Assembly: GCA_903951635.1 (NCBI GenBank)
Contig: CAJBCV010000442.1
Location: 1-40,861, forward strand
Direction of reading: 5' to 3'
Source of the DNA: an uncultured Planctomycetaceae bacterium
Lineage (GTDB): Bacteria > Planctomycetota > Planctomycetia > Pirellulales > UBA1268
DNA: 40,861 nucleotides
Position numbers and translations under genes: made by a program. Positions 17,069-25,816 of the stretch are shown in pieces (positions within the stretch are counted from its first letter, which is position 1; every line of letters starts with the position of its first letter). The notes below the pieces were generated by a model, which worked only from the letters and a program-made list of their open reading frames with translations, was not told where the DNA came from and made no database searches.

Positions 17069-17216
17069 GCCCTCCCCCCCCGTAATGACCGTCTCACCCT
17101 ACTTCCTCAGAGGCTACGTCCGGCGGGCGTACGGAGCAAGGATCAGTCGGGGGTGGTGGGAGAAGAAGCGCACCATGTCGCCCCGCGCGGCGGCCATTTC
17201 CGGCGCGGCAGTGGGC

Positions 17217-18689
17217 TCAGCGGCGCCCCCGAGGCCCGCGCTTCGCGGCGTGGCGAATCGCCTCCACTTGGCAAGCCATCTCCGGCGCCGGCCGGTGGGC
17301 TTTCCGGGTGCCCTGTCGTGCCATCCGAATCGCGTCGAGGGCGGTGTCGGCGTCGGCCCCTCGCGCCACGTGGACAAGCCCGACCACCGTCCCTGTCCGC
17401 CCGACGCCTCCCCAGCAGTGCACGTAGATCGGCCGCCCGGCGGCAAGCTCCGCGTCGATGTCGGCCAGGATCGCGTCGTAGCCCTCCGGTGTCGTCACCC
17501 CGAGATCCCGGATCGGATGATGGAGCCGCTTGAGGGGGCGGCCGCGCACTTTGCCGAGGGCCTCCCAAGGCTCTGCGTAGGCGGACAATCGATCGTCGTC
17601 GCGGGTGAGATCGATGATCGTGTCGATGCCGGCGTCGGCGAGGAGCGCGAGCTTCACCTCGCGCTCGGCCGCGTCGGTGCTCCCCGGATATTCCCCCGCG
17701 AGGATCCGCCCCGGATCGACCCACCAAGCGTGGAAGTCGTCGTCAAACGCCCAGCGCCCGCGCTCCCCGACGGCGGCCGCATGGAGCGCATCGGCGAGCG
17801 ATTCAATCCGCTTCCGCATCGCGAGAATCTCGAGCCACTTCTTCGGGATCCCCGCCGCGCCAAACCGGGCACCGGCGAGTTGGCCGGCGATCGCGGCGGT
17901 GGTATCAGCGTCATCTCCCAGATTCGCCGCCCGGAGAACCGCCTCCCGGAAACCAGCGGCCCCGGCCACGGCCCAGATCGCGGCCTCGAGTGCATCAATG
18001 CAGAAGCCCGTGCCACGGATGGCCGGCGGTGCCTTCCCCTTCCAACTGCCGCGGGCAATTGCCTCCACCTCCGGATGGAGGGCTCCCTGGGACCAGAAGC
18101 CAGCGTCGCTCACGGCCTCCCAGGCGTCGCCGCGGATCAGGGCCGCGGTCATCGCCGCGAGGAGCTTGCAGGCATCGACGGGCCGCGACGCGGCATGCGT
18201 CGGTCGACTCGACTCAGCCGCCATCTCGACAACCCTGTCGCGGTCGTGCGACCAGCGGATGCTCACGGGGGCCAACCGCATGAGTGAGCCGTTGGCCGCC
18301 GAGTCTTCGTCGACATCAGGGTCGACGGGCACGCCAGTGCGGAGAAACCGAGCGAGCTGGGTGCGTGTCGTGCCGCCGATGTCGAAGCAGTGGCCGGTTG
18401 GAGAGAAGAGGCCTTCCTTCCACCAACGTGCATAGCGTTGCATCTGATCGGCGGGGTGGTGGCCGCCGCAATCAATGAGCGATTCAGCGAGGCAGAGGGC
18501 CATCGATGTGTCGTCGGTCCACTGGCCCGGCTCGAGGCCAAACGGCCCGCCGCCGATCATGTCCTTGAGCGGCTGAAACGATCCGGGAGAGCGAAACTCC
18601 ACCGTCGTCCCGACGGCGTCTCCGGCGGCGAGGCCGACCAGCGCGCCCCGGGCCCGGTCACGGGACGCCATGTCGAGTGAAGGCTGCAT
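17217..18689 (-). CDS. ADP-ribosylglycohydrolase fused to tyrosine/dual-specificity phosphatase
   Basis: This 490-residue protein has two enzyme domains. Residues 10-310 are an ADP-ribosylglycohydrolase (DraG/ARH): RARGALVGLAAGDAVGTTVEF (13-32, read as two blocks), metal ligands in WTDDTS (57-62) and NLGDDADT (256-263). From about 340 the second domain is a cysteine-based phosphatase: HCWGGVGRTG (424-433) with nucleophile C425 and R431, and RDLGVTTPEG (394-403) carrying a likely general acid Asp. Both active sites look intact. The start is ATG 18689, preceded by AAAGGA about ten bases upstream; a longer frame to 18794 lacks this. It could reverse ADP-ribosylation and remove phosphate from the same or related targets. 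The linkage of the two activities is inferred from the fusion. Confidence 0.88.
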   Translation of the reverse strand: MQPSLDMASRDRARGALVGLAAGDAVGTTVEFRSPGSFQPLKDMIGGGPFGLEPGQWTDDTSMALCLAESLIDCGGHHPADQMQRYARWWKEGLFSPTGHCFDIGGTTRTQLARFLRTGVPVDPDVDEDSAANGSLMRLAPVSIRWSHDRDRVVEMAAESSRPTHAASRPVDACKLLAAMTAALIRGDAWEAVSDAGFWSQGALHPEVEAIARGSWKGKAPPAIRGTGFCIDALEAAIWAVAGAAGFREAVLRAANLGDDADTTAAIAGQLAGARFGAAGIPKKWLEILAMRKRIESLADALHAAAVGERGRWAFDDDFHAWWVDPGRILAGEYPGSTDAAEREVKLALLADAGIDTIIDLTRDDDRLSAYAEPWEALGKVRGRPLKRLHHPIRDLGVTTPEGYDAILADIDAELAAGRPIYVHCWGGVGRTGTVVGLVHVARGADADTALDAIRMARQGTRKAHRPAPEMACQVEAIRHAAKRGPRGRR

Positions 18690-18741
18690 GTCGATGTTCC
18701 TTTCTTGCGCGATCCCGGTTCCCGCTGCCGATCGGCATCCT

Positions 18742-19227
18742 TCAGCCACGGGTCTCGCCGCGGGGCACGAGAAATCCGAGGTGGTGCGAGGCATGGATGA
18801 GCATCAGATCCTCGTACGAATTCCGATCGATCCTGTCAAACGCCGGATGGGGGTGATAGGGGCCGGTGTGGGCGAGGAACGCTTCCACTTCGGCGCGGAA
18901 GCGAGCGACTGCCGTGGCGTCGTCGGCGTCGGCGGGCACCTGCGGCTGCCACCATTTGGGCGCCGGGATACCGGCCGGGAGCCATCGGCACGACCGCATG
19001 ATCGGCAGGGCAAAGCTCCGCGCCGACATCCGCATCACCCAGGGCATGCGTCTTGTCGAGCCGGCGAGGGCAACGCGGAGCCCGGCGCCGACATGATCGA
19101 GGACTTGCGCGAGCGACCATTTCCCGGCGCGGTCATAGCCGCCGCGGGCAAGGCGATCGGCGTCGGCCAGGAGAGCGTCCCAAGAGCGGAAGTCGAGCCG
19201 CCGTCGCGTGACGGAGGAAGCAGCCAT
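18742..19227 (-). CDS. DUF1569 family protein (DinB-like)
   Basis: The 161-residue product matches DUF1569, a DinB-like helical family widespread in planctomycetes. Conserved blocks are WSLAQVLDHVGAGLRVA (about 38-54), WWQPQVPADADDATAVARF and the helix end HASHHLGFLVPRGET. Histidines at about 46, 124, 126 and in HASHH (149-153) may coordinate a metal as in DinB proteins. Start ATG 19227 is fixed by a strong GGAGGA Shine-Dalgarno nine bases upstream on the minus strand. The ORF could be extended to 19428 but without a good ribosome site. It lies 52 bases upstream of the ADP-ribosylglycohydrolase gene on the same strand, so the two may form an operon. Function is unknown. Confidence 0.82.
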   Translation of the reverse strand: MAASSVTRRRLDFRSWDALLADADRLARGGYDRAGKWSLAQVLDHVGAGLRVALAGSTRRMPWVMRMSARSFALPIMRSCRWLPAGIPAPKWWQPQVPADADDATAVARFRAEVEAFLAHTGPYHPHPAFDRIDRNSYEDLMLIHASHHLGFLVPRGETRG

Positions 19228-19657
19228 GTCGTCTCCTCCAGAAATCCATCGAGGCCGTCTGGGACCGGTGTGATCCCTCATTCTAACTGGCGACCGTGCC
19301 GACGGAGACAACCTCGTCCAAGCCAGACGGGATGACGCCACACTCTTCCCCATCATGGAGAGCAAAGCCGAGACCGGGGCGTCGGCCCGGACCATCATCC
19401 CGGGCTTCGTTGCGGACGCTACGGGCACCTGCTACCTTCAGCCGCCTCGTCTGGACGGTGCGGTTCCCGATCCTTGACGTTCGTTCGTGACGTCGTTCCA
19501 CTCGGACGGAGTTCTCCCCGACGGCCGATTTCCTCGGCTGAGCAGATCGGGCCCCGCAATGCCACGGTCGAGAAACATCCTCCGTGGCACCGTCGTGGCC
19601 GCGGTGCGACCGGCCGAGCGGCATCCGTCAACGATCGGGGCGACCTCCGGTCGTTCG
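19228..19657 (+). other. Divergent intergenic region (430 bp)
   Basis: This region separates the DUF1569/ADP-ribosylhydrolase unit from the UbiA operon. On the minus strand a short stretch just above the stop at 19283 (VVSVGTVAS end) reads with high GC at third positions, which might be a decayed fragment, but no start or family is recognisable. I see no terminator, repeat or supportable gene. Confidence 0.35.
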
Positions 19658-20536
19658 ATGGCGATCGTCGCCGCGATGCGTCCATTGCAATGGGCGAAGA
19701 ACCTCCTGCTCTTCGTTCCGCTCCTCCTCTCCTCGGAGATTCCCGCGGCCACGGACTGGCTGCGGACGCTCGTCGGTTTCGCCGCCTTCAGCCTCTGTGC
19801 TTCGGGCGTCTATGTCCTCAACGACTCGCTCGACATCGCGGCCGATCGGCAGCATCCGGAGAAGAAGTTCCGCGCTTTCGCGGGGGGTGCCCTTCCGGTT
19901 CACTGGGCCCGATCGCTCGCTCCCCTCCTGGCCGCCGTGGGCTTGGCGACCTCCTGGTGGCTGCTCCCGGCCGCGTTCACGCTCCTCTTGCTGGGATACC
20001 TCGTGGCGACCTCGGCTTACTCAGTCGCCCTCAAACACGTCGCATTCGTGGACGTCCTCGTCTTGTCTGGTTTTTACGCAGTGCGGCTCATCGCCGGGGG
20101 AGTCGCCGCGGATCGCGCCGTCGACCTCCCTCTCGTCGCTGCCACGTGGTTGTTCTTCGCGTCGGTGGCCTTCGCGAAGCGTCACGCCGAGTTGGCACGG
20201 CAGGGCGACACCTCGAACGTCGACGGCCGCTGCCGCGGGTATTCCACCTCGGACCTGCGGCTTGTCGAAGCGGCGGGGCTCGGCTGTGCTGGCCTGGCCG
20301 TCGCGGCGCTATGTCGACTCTTCATCGAGCCCGACGGGCAGTATCGCGACGGCCTGCTCGGAATCGGCTGCACGCTGCTGCTGGTCTGGCTGACTCGTCT
20401 CTGGTGGCTGGCACGACGTCGGACACTCCCCGATGATCCGTTGTGGTTTGCGGTGACCGACCCGATCAGTCGGCTGATCGGCGTCATCCTCACCGCCGTC
20501 ACAGCCGCGTTCCTGATGCATTCGTTTCTCGTGTGA
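19658..20536 (+). CDS. UbiA family prenyltransferase, DPPR-synthase-like
   Basis: The 292-residue protein carries MRPLQWAKNLLLFVPLLLS at the N-terminus and NDSLDIAADRQHPEKKFR (55-72), the substrate Asp-rich loop of the decaprenylphosphoryl-5-phosphoribose (DPPR) synthase branch of UbiA proteins, followed by about eight transmembrane helices. These enzymes transfer phosphoribose from PRPP to a polyprenyl phosphate at the membrane, giving a precursor of arabinose or similar glycolipid/polysaccharide. The start chosen is ATG 19658, closest to the usual beginning of the family; upstream in-frame starts at 19487 (GTG) and 19559 (ATG) add residues without homology. The second gene follows three bases after its stop. 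Acceptor and final product are unknown. Confidence 0.8.
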   Translation: MAIVAAMRPLQWAKNLLLFVPLLLSSEIPAATDWLRTLVGFAAFSLCASGVYVLNDSLDIAADRQHPEKKFRAFAGGALPVHWARSLAPLLAAVGLATSWWLLPAAFTLLLLGYLVATSAYSVALKHVAFVDVLVLSGFYAVRLIAGGVAADRAVDLPLVAATWLFFASVAFAKRHAELARQGDTSNVDGRCRGYSTSDLRLVEAAGLGCAGLAVAALCRLFIEPDGQYRDGLLGIGCTLLLVWLTRLWWLARRRTLPDDPLWFAVTDPISRLIGVILTAVTAAFLMHSFLV

Positions 20537-20539
20537 TCC

Positions 20540-21907
20540 ATGCCTGATTCCATTCCATCGAACGCTCCGGCGATCACGGTGGCTGCGGCGTCTCCCTTGG
20601 GGGACTCCCAGCGTCGTTCGCTCACCGTTCTCCGCGCGTGCTTTCTGGTCTTGTTGGCGGCCAGCGCCTTCGTTTTCAACGCCACGCTCGAGCGTCGCCT
20701 CGACGGGCTCGGCGCGTTCGAACAACTGGACGTGATCTTCGACACCGATCCGAACGAGCGTCTCTTCACGTTCACCTCGGGGGGATGGAGGCAGCGATGC
20801 GTCATTCATCCTCTGCTGCGATTGGTGAGCCTGCCGATCCGGGGTGCCGTGATCCTCGCCGACCATGCCGGCATCACGGCGGCCCCCGCGGGGGCGTCAC
20901 GGCGGGTTCTGGCGATGCTTGTCGCGCCGGTCTGCTCCGCCCTGACCGCGATCGTGATGTTCCGGGTGTTCCTCGGCGCGGGACTCGGGGATTTGGCAGC
21001 TGGCGCAGGGGCAATCCTCTCTCAGGTGGCGTTCAGTCAGATGATCTTCGGTAGCATCCCCGACCATTTCGTCGTGAGCGGCCTCGGCATGTCGCTGGTG
21101 CTTCTGTGTGGCCTCGTCCTGCCCACGGCCGATCGCATCGGTTGGCCTCGATGGCTCGCCGTCGGAGTTCTCACGGCAGGGGTCACGATCTCCCAGATCA
21201 TCCCCACCTGCCTCATGTTCGCTGTCTGCTGCCGGTGTGGCGGGATGGGTCCGCGGCAAACGGCGCGCGCCACGGCACTCCTGGGCGGGTCGAGTGTCGC
21301 CTTGGTGCTGTCGATGAGCTGGCTCCTGACGTTCCCAGACACCCGTTACTCGCCGCTCTCGCCCGTCACGCAAGTCGCTCTCTACACGAGGTTTTTCCCC
21401 CCGCGTCCCTTGGACCACGCCATCGGCGCCCTTGCGGCGATCCCCAACTCGATCGCGCCTCCCCCGGCCCGCGTCATACCCGGTCACGCCACCGACACCG
21501 ACCGGTACCAAATCCGGTTCACCCTCGAGTCGGTCCGCGATCCGGTGCGCATCGCGGCCGTCTGGATTCCGTTCCTCTTTGGCGCGTGGCTCGGGCTCCG
21601 GTCGAACGCGCCGGTACGACGGGCGCTGTGCCTGGGGGCGATGGCGATCGTTTTTTACAATCTCCTCTTTCACGCCCTCTGGGGCAAAGAGTGGTTTCTC
21701 TATTCACAACACTGGCTCTCGCCGCTGGTGTTCGTGATGGCGATCCCCCTCCGTGATGCGGGGAGGTATCGGCTCCCGGTGTGGCTTGCGGCCTCGTTCG
21801 CCCTCCCGCTGATCGCCGCCGGCAACTGGCAGCGTTTCGGCGAGATCGTCGCCCGCCTCGAAGCTGAGCCCACGGTTGTCGTAGCGCCGCGCGAGGCTTC
21901 GCGATGA
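20540..21907 (+). CDS. Polytopic membrane protein, possible GT-C glycosyltransferase
   Basis: This 455-residue protein has about ten hydrophobic segments. The first loop contains FDTDPNERLFTF at about 67-78, with Asp residues placed as in GT-C glycosyltransferases (catalytic Asp in the first extracytoplasmic loop), followed by HPLLRLVSLPI. That suggests a lipid-linked-sugar transferase, but the family identity is not certain. It lies three bases after the UbiA/DPPR-like gene and overlaps the next small gene by ATGA, so the three are an operon. If the UbiA protein makes a polyprenyl-linked pentose, this could be its user. No signal peptide beyond the first TM. Confidence 0.55.
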   Translation: MPDSIPSNAPAITVAAASPLGDSQRRSLTVLRACFLVLLAASAFVFNATLERRLDGLGAFEQLDVIFDTDPNERLFTFTSGGWRQRCVIHPLLRLVSLPIRGAVILADHAGITAAPAGASRRVLAMLVAPVCSALTAIVMFRVFLGAGLGDLAAGAGAILSQVAFSQMIFGSIPDHFVVSGLGMSLVLLCGLVLPTADRIGWPRWLAVGVLTAGVTISQIIPTCLMFAVCCRCGGMGPRQTARATALLGGSSVALVLSMSWLLTFPDTRYSPLSPVTQVALYTRFFPPRPLDHAIGALAAIPNSIAPPPARVIPGHATDTDRYQIRFTLESVRDPVRIAAVWIPFLFGAWLGLRSNAPVRRALCLGAMAIVFYNLLFHALWGKEWFLYSQHWLSPLVFVMAIPLRDAGRYRLPVWLAASFALPLIAAGNWQRFGEIVARLEAEPTVVVAPREASR

Positions 21908-22194
21908 CCTTCAAGCCACTGACACTGCTTTGGACCGGATTCGTCGTCGGATGCCTGATCGGGACGGCGACGACCGCGGGCGTGCTCTACCACCGCACTC
22001 GGCTCAACGCGCTGTGGACGTGGTGGCCGGTGAACAACACGGCGCCTGTCGGGAAGCTGTTTCTCCACCGCCCCGTTCTCGGCGACCGCAGCCTCGGCCG
22101 CTGCTACGTCGCGACCTACGGTCCTCCGGAAGCTCGCCAACGGTCCGGAGCCAAAGTCATCCCTGATTTTCTCCACTTGAGACACCCGCAATAA
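21904..22194 (+). CDS. Small membrane-anchored protein of unknown function
   Basis: The 96-residue product has one N-terminal transmembrane segment (LTLLWTGFVVGCLIGTATTAGV split, about residues 6-28) and a short soluble tail of about 65 residues with a Pro/Trp-containing motif (NALWTWWPVNNTAP) and GRCYVATYGPPEARQ. No family recognised. The ATGA overlap with the upstream GT-C-like gene shows it is translated together with it, so it may be a partner or chaperone of that transferase. The hairpin at 22181-22218 overlaps its stop codon. Confidence 0.6.
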   Translation: MTFKPLTLLWTGFVVGCLIGTATTAGVLYHRTRLNALWTWWPVNNTAPVGKLFLHRPVLGDRSLGRCYVATYGPPEARQRSGAKVIPDFLHLRHPQ

Positions 22195-22218
22195 AAGCCG
22201 AGGTTTATCGGGGGTGTC
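22181..22218. terminator. Imperfect hairpin between convergent genes, possible bidirectional terminator
   Basis: GACACCCGCAATAAA (22181-22195) and TTTATCGGGGGTGTC (22204-22218) pair at 13 of 15 positions with an 8-base loop. It spans the stop codon of the small membrane gene and sits about 80 bases from the stop of the WD40 gene on the other strand. The A/T-rich part lies in the upper stem and not beyond it, so a classical U tract is lacking. Confidence 0.45.
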
Positions 22219-22299
22219 GGCCGCAGCATCCAGCGGCGGGCACTTGATCCACAGCCTGCCTAGGTCGGCGGGCCATCTCCACTGATCGTTCGTCGCGAT

Positions 22300-25002
22300 T
22301 CACTCGCCGACGGGGGCATCGTGCTGGAGCGCGGCGGAGCGTTCGAGCACCATCGCGGCTGCCTCGCGAATGTCTTTCTTCGAGAGTTTCGGCACGGCTG
22401 CGCTGAGGCGATCCTTCACGGTAGCGCCGTCGTCCGCGAACCATTCATCGACGAGCGGAGCGAGCCGCGCGCGGCGGACACGGGAATAGCGACGGCGATC
22501 TCGAAGATCGGCGTTCGAGGCCCCCCACACGCGGGCGGTGCCGTCGTCACCCGCGGTGACGATCCGCTCGCCGTCCGGATGGAAAGCGACGGACCGAACG
22601 CCACGTCCGTGCCCGGCGAGGACGGCGAGGTGGGCGCCGTTGCGGCCGTCCCAGATCCGAGCCGTTCCGTCTTCCGAGGCGGTGGCCATGCGATTGCCAT
22701 CAGGGCTGAAGACGATCCTTGTCACGGTCTGGTCGTGTCGCGTGACGTCGGCGATGCGATTCCCCGCGGCGATGTCCCACAACTCCATCCGACCTTGAGC
22801 CGATCCGGTCGCCAGACGCGTGCTGTCCGGGCTGAAGGCGAGGGCCTCGGCTGTCGCAGGGATTTCTGTCCGGCCGCCGATCGGCGTACCGGTGCGTGCG
22901 TCCCAGATGCGGACACCACCGAGCCCGCTCGTGGCGACGAGCGCACCGTCGGCGCTGCCCTCGATCGCTCGGACCTGGAAATGCTCTTCCGCGAGATTCG
23001 CGATCAAGTCGCCGGAACGGCCATCGCGGAGTTCGACAGTGTCACCCGCCCCCATGGCCACCCAGGCACCGTCCGGGCTGTACGCGATCTTCGGAGGGGT
23101 CGATGTCTCCCATCTGGTCACGAGAAGGGGCTCCCCGGTGAGGGTGTTCCACAAGAAGACGAACGAATCGGTGTTGGTCGCGCATCCCGTCGCCAGCCGC
23201 TCGCCGTCGGGACTGAACGCGAGGGTCAAAACGGTTGCTTCATGGCCGCCCAGGTACGCGATCGGCTCCGCCGTGTCGGCGGCCCAGACGTGGACCCCAT
23301 TCTCCGAATCGCCCGCTGCCACGAAGCGTCCGTCGGGGCTGGCGGCGAGGGAAACGGCGGTCTTCGCCCCGGGAAGCGTCGCCAGCGGCATGCAGGTGAG
23401 GGCGTCCCAGATTTGGGGCGTTCCGTTCTCGCCACCGGTCAGCAATCGGTCGCCATCCGGAGTCAGCACCGCCCCGGTGAAGGATCGCGCGGGAATGACG
23501 GCGGGCCCATTTCCGGCGCCGAGTTCCCAGATCCGGAGGCCGGCGTTGCCGGCGCCGGTGACGAGCAGGGCACCGTCGGGGCTGATGGCGTGTTCGTCCA
23601 CCTGGACATTCAGGGAGTTGGGGTGACGATGACCGATGAGCGTGGCGAGCGGCACGCCGGTTCGCGCGTCCCAGACTCGCGCCGTTGCGTCGGACGCTAC
23701 CGTGACCAGCCGCGCTCCGTCGGGGGTGAAACTGGCACCGAGGATGCGACCGTCGTGACCGACGAGGTCGGCGACGAGTTTTCCCGTGGCGGTCTCCCGC
23801 AGGCTCGCGACGTTGTCCTTCGCCCTCGTGATCATCAGGGCCCCATCGGGGCTGAAGGCGACCAGGTTATCTTCCGTCAACACCCAGCCGACATCGGCCA
23901 CACGTTCTTCACCGGTGTGGGCATCCCACAGGCACACCCTCCCGGCGATGGCGCCTGCGAGCATCGAGCCATCGGGGCTGAAGGCGGCGGCGATCGCATC
24001 CGAATCCTCCTTTTTCAGCTGGGCCACCATCCCACCGTCCCGGGCATCCCAAAGACAGGCACTCCCATGGTTGGCCGCGGTCACCAGACGCGTGGAGTCG
24101 GGGCTGAAGACGAGCGTCTTCGGCGTCCATCCGCCGAACTCGAGGACGGCGATCGACTCTCCGCTGCGGGGATCCCAGAGTCGCGCGGTGCCATCACCGG
24201 ATGCGGTCGCCACCCGGGAGCCGTCGGGGCTGAAGGCGACGGCGTCGACAGGCCTTTGGTGACCTTTGAGCGAGATGGAGAGAGTTCCGGTGGCTGCGTC
24301 CACCACCGCGGCCTCGTTGTCGGCTGTCGCGATCACGAGGCTCGCGCCATCGGGACTGAAGGCCGCCATCTCACCGGTCGGATCGTCGCACGCATGACTG
24401 GCGATGAGCGCTCCGTTGGCCGCATCCCAGAGGCGGATGGTGCCGTCCATGCCCGTCGTCACGATGCGTTTTCCGTCCGGGGAATAGCGGAGCGACGTGA
24501 TGAAGAACGTGTGGCCTTTGAGAACCACCTTCGGTTCCCCCCCTTCCGGGCTCCAGAGATACGCCCCCGAAAACGAGCTGACGGCGATCCGGGTGCCGTC
24601 GGGGCTGAAGACGATCCCGCTGGCTGCCATGGTGGGATCGAGCACCTCCGCGGCTTCATCGAGATTCGCCTGATACACCAGGAGTTCGATCGGCGTCGAG
24701 GCCGGCGCCTGCTCGAGGGCCCGCCAGGCATCAGTCGCCTCCTCGAGCCACTCGCTCGCCAGGCGGCGCTGCGATGGCTTTTCCATCACGAGTTGCAACC
24801 GATCGAGGCACGCGAGGTAGAGCTTCCAGCGAACGTCGCGGGGGTCGATCCCGGCTCGCTCGGTGGCCTTCACCCGGCCCTCGGCAGCTTGCGAAGGGGG
24901 ACTGGCGGCGGCGATCGACAACGCGACGACCCCGACGAGAGCCAGTCGGGCGCTCGATCGCAGCGTGGGCAGGAGCGGGAGGCCGCGAAGCGATTCGGTC
25001 AT
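22300..25002 (-). CDS. Exported WD40-repeat protein (17 repeats)
   Basis: This 900-residue protein starts at ATG 25002, eight bases after GAGGTG on the minus strand. An N-terminal signal peptide is visible (LVGVVALSIAAASPPSQAAEG), so it is exported. After a helical segment to about residue 130, seventeen WD40-type repeats follow. Each has an (F/Y)SPDG-like core (some degraded to FTPDG, ISPDG, FSPDS, GSADG or FHPDG) and most end in a W-D or similar. This is enough for two seven-bladed propellers plus about three more blades. The C-terminal 65 residues are helical and charged (VKDRLSAAVPKLSKKDIREA). Such proteins are binding scaffolds; no ligand can be named. The long open frame on the opposite strand is a shadow of the repeats. 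Confidence 0.88.
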   Translation of the reverse strand: MTESLRGLPLLPTLRSSARLALVGVVALSIAAASPPSQAAEGRVKATERAGIDPRDVRWKLYLACLDRLQLVMEKPSQRRLASEWLEEATDAWRALEQAPASTPIELLVYQANLDEAAEVLDPTMAASGIVFSPDGTRIAVSSFSGAYLWSPEGGEPKVVLKGHTFFITSLRYSPDGKRIVTTGMDGTIRLWDAANGALIASHACDDPTGEMAAFSPDGASLVIATADNEAAVVDAATGTLSISLKGHQRPVDAVAFSPDGSRVATASGDGTARLWDPRSGESIAVLEFGGWTPKTLVFSPDSTRLVTAANHGSACLWDARDGGMVAQLKKEDSDAIAAAFSPDGSMLAGAIAGRVCLWDAHTGEERVADVGWVLTEDNLVAFSPDGALMITRAKDNVASLRETATGKLVADLVGHDGRILGASFTPDGARLVTVASDATARVWDARTGVPLATLIGHRHPNSLNVQVDEHAISPDGALLVTGAGNAGLRIWELGAGNGPAVIPARSFTGAVLTPDGDRLLTGGENGTPQIWDALTCMPLATLPGAKTAVSLAASPDGRFVAAGDSENGVHVWAADTAEPIAYLGGHEATVLTLAFSPDGERLATGCATNTDSFVFLWNTLTGEPLLVTRWETSTPPKIAYSPDGAWVAMGAGDTVELRDGRSGDLIANLAEEHFQVRAIEGSADGALVATSGLGGVRIWDARTGTPIGGRTEIPATAEALAFSPDSTRLATGSAQGRMELWDIAAGNRIADVTRHDQTVTRIVFSPDGNRMATASEDGTARIWDGRNGAHLAVLAGHGRGVRSVAFHPDGERIVTAGDDGTARVWGASNADLRDRRRYSRVRRARLAPLVDEWFADDGATVKDRLSAAVPKLSKKDIREAAAMVLERSAALQHDAPVGE

Positions 25003-25816
25003 GGGAGGGCACCTCGTGAGCAGCCGATGACACTCGATGCGCAAGATACGCCTCGGCTTCGAGGCGGGCTTTTCCCCGGCGGAAGGCGGGTCGACGAGCC
25101 CCGGCCGTTCGGGTCGAATGACCAGTGTTTGATCAGCCACTCAACCTGCCCCGGTGCCCCCCCATGTTAGCCCCCCCTCTCCACGCCTGGAACCTGAACC
25201 TCGACCCGGATTATGGGCTTCGTGACATCCGTGACCCGGTTCGGCTCATGGCCGCCGTACGACTGGAAGAGCTTCTCGGTGGCCTCGGACTTCGGGTGCG
25301 TGGCTGTCGGAGTGCCATCGGGCCGGAGTTGGACCGTGAAGGGCCGGCGACGAACGCTTCGGGGACGATCATCGCCAAGGACAACCGCAGGCTACGGCTG
25401 GGGGCGGATTTCGTCGACCGTGGCCGTCACGCTGCCATCCTTTGCGATCCGCAGTCTACGGCGCCCGAAGGAGGGCCACTGGGCGACGCCGTGTCATTCA
25501 CCATGGAAAGCCAGGCCCCGGACGCGCAAGCGAAGATGGGGGCATGGAAGGGTGGAGATTGGGCGTGTCGGGGTGCCGCGAGATCGCAACGATCCAGTGA
25601 GTGACGGCGAAGACCTGGAGCCTGTCGACGCCCCCACAGGGATGAACGGAACCGACGAACGAAAACCTGTGCCCAACGACGAGGCCCGATGACGGGTGGC
25701 AGATCGTTGATTCACCCCTCGGGCGACCGATATCCTACGTCGCCTGGGGCGGAGGGACGGCGGGGCTCGGCACGCGTCCACCGCGTAGGCCCCCGACCGC
25801 ATGCAAAGGAGAGACG
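25003..25816. other. Gene-poor region (814 bp) between WD40 gene and membrane protein
   Basis: No intact gene can be supported. Two short open stretches on the minus strand at 25167-25493 look protein-like (see separate entry). The several plus-strand ORFs here have no recognisable domain. The last 100 bases before 25817 must carry the promoter of the membrane protein gene, for which a GGAGAG ribosome site is visible at 25808-25813. Confidence 0.35.
25167..25493 (-). pseudogene. Possible decayed gene fragment
   Basis: In one minus-strand frame, a segment from 25493 to 25394 reads QWPSFGRRRLRIAKDGSVTA then TVDEIRPQP and a TAG (25394-25392). It continues in the same frame as a 74-residue stretch from 25391, with RRRPFTVQLRPDGTPTATHP and then KSEATEKLFQSYGG, ending at TAA (25169-25167). 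Both parts share an RRR...DG...TA(T) pattern, have mostly G/C at third codon positions and look coding, but no ATG, GTG or TTG start lies in the second part and a TGA precedes the first. This could be a gene broken by stop codons, or chance. Product unknown. Confidence 0.3.

Noticed and set aside
19487..19657. Longer start for the UbiA gene
   Set aside because: The first 57 codons have no hydrophobic or family content, and the DPPR-like family starts near LRPxQWxKN.
22321..25170. 949-codon open frame on the plus strand opposite the WD40 gene
   Set aside because: It is the complement of a high-GC repeat gene; no signal peptide, domain or ribosome site, and its residues are the expected shadow of SPDG repeats.
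25213..25692. Plus-strand ORF of 159 codons in the gene-poor region
   Set aside because: No start signal, no recognisable domain, and the minus strand looks more protein-like there.
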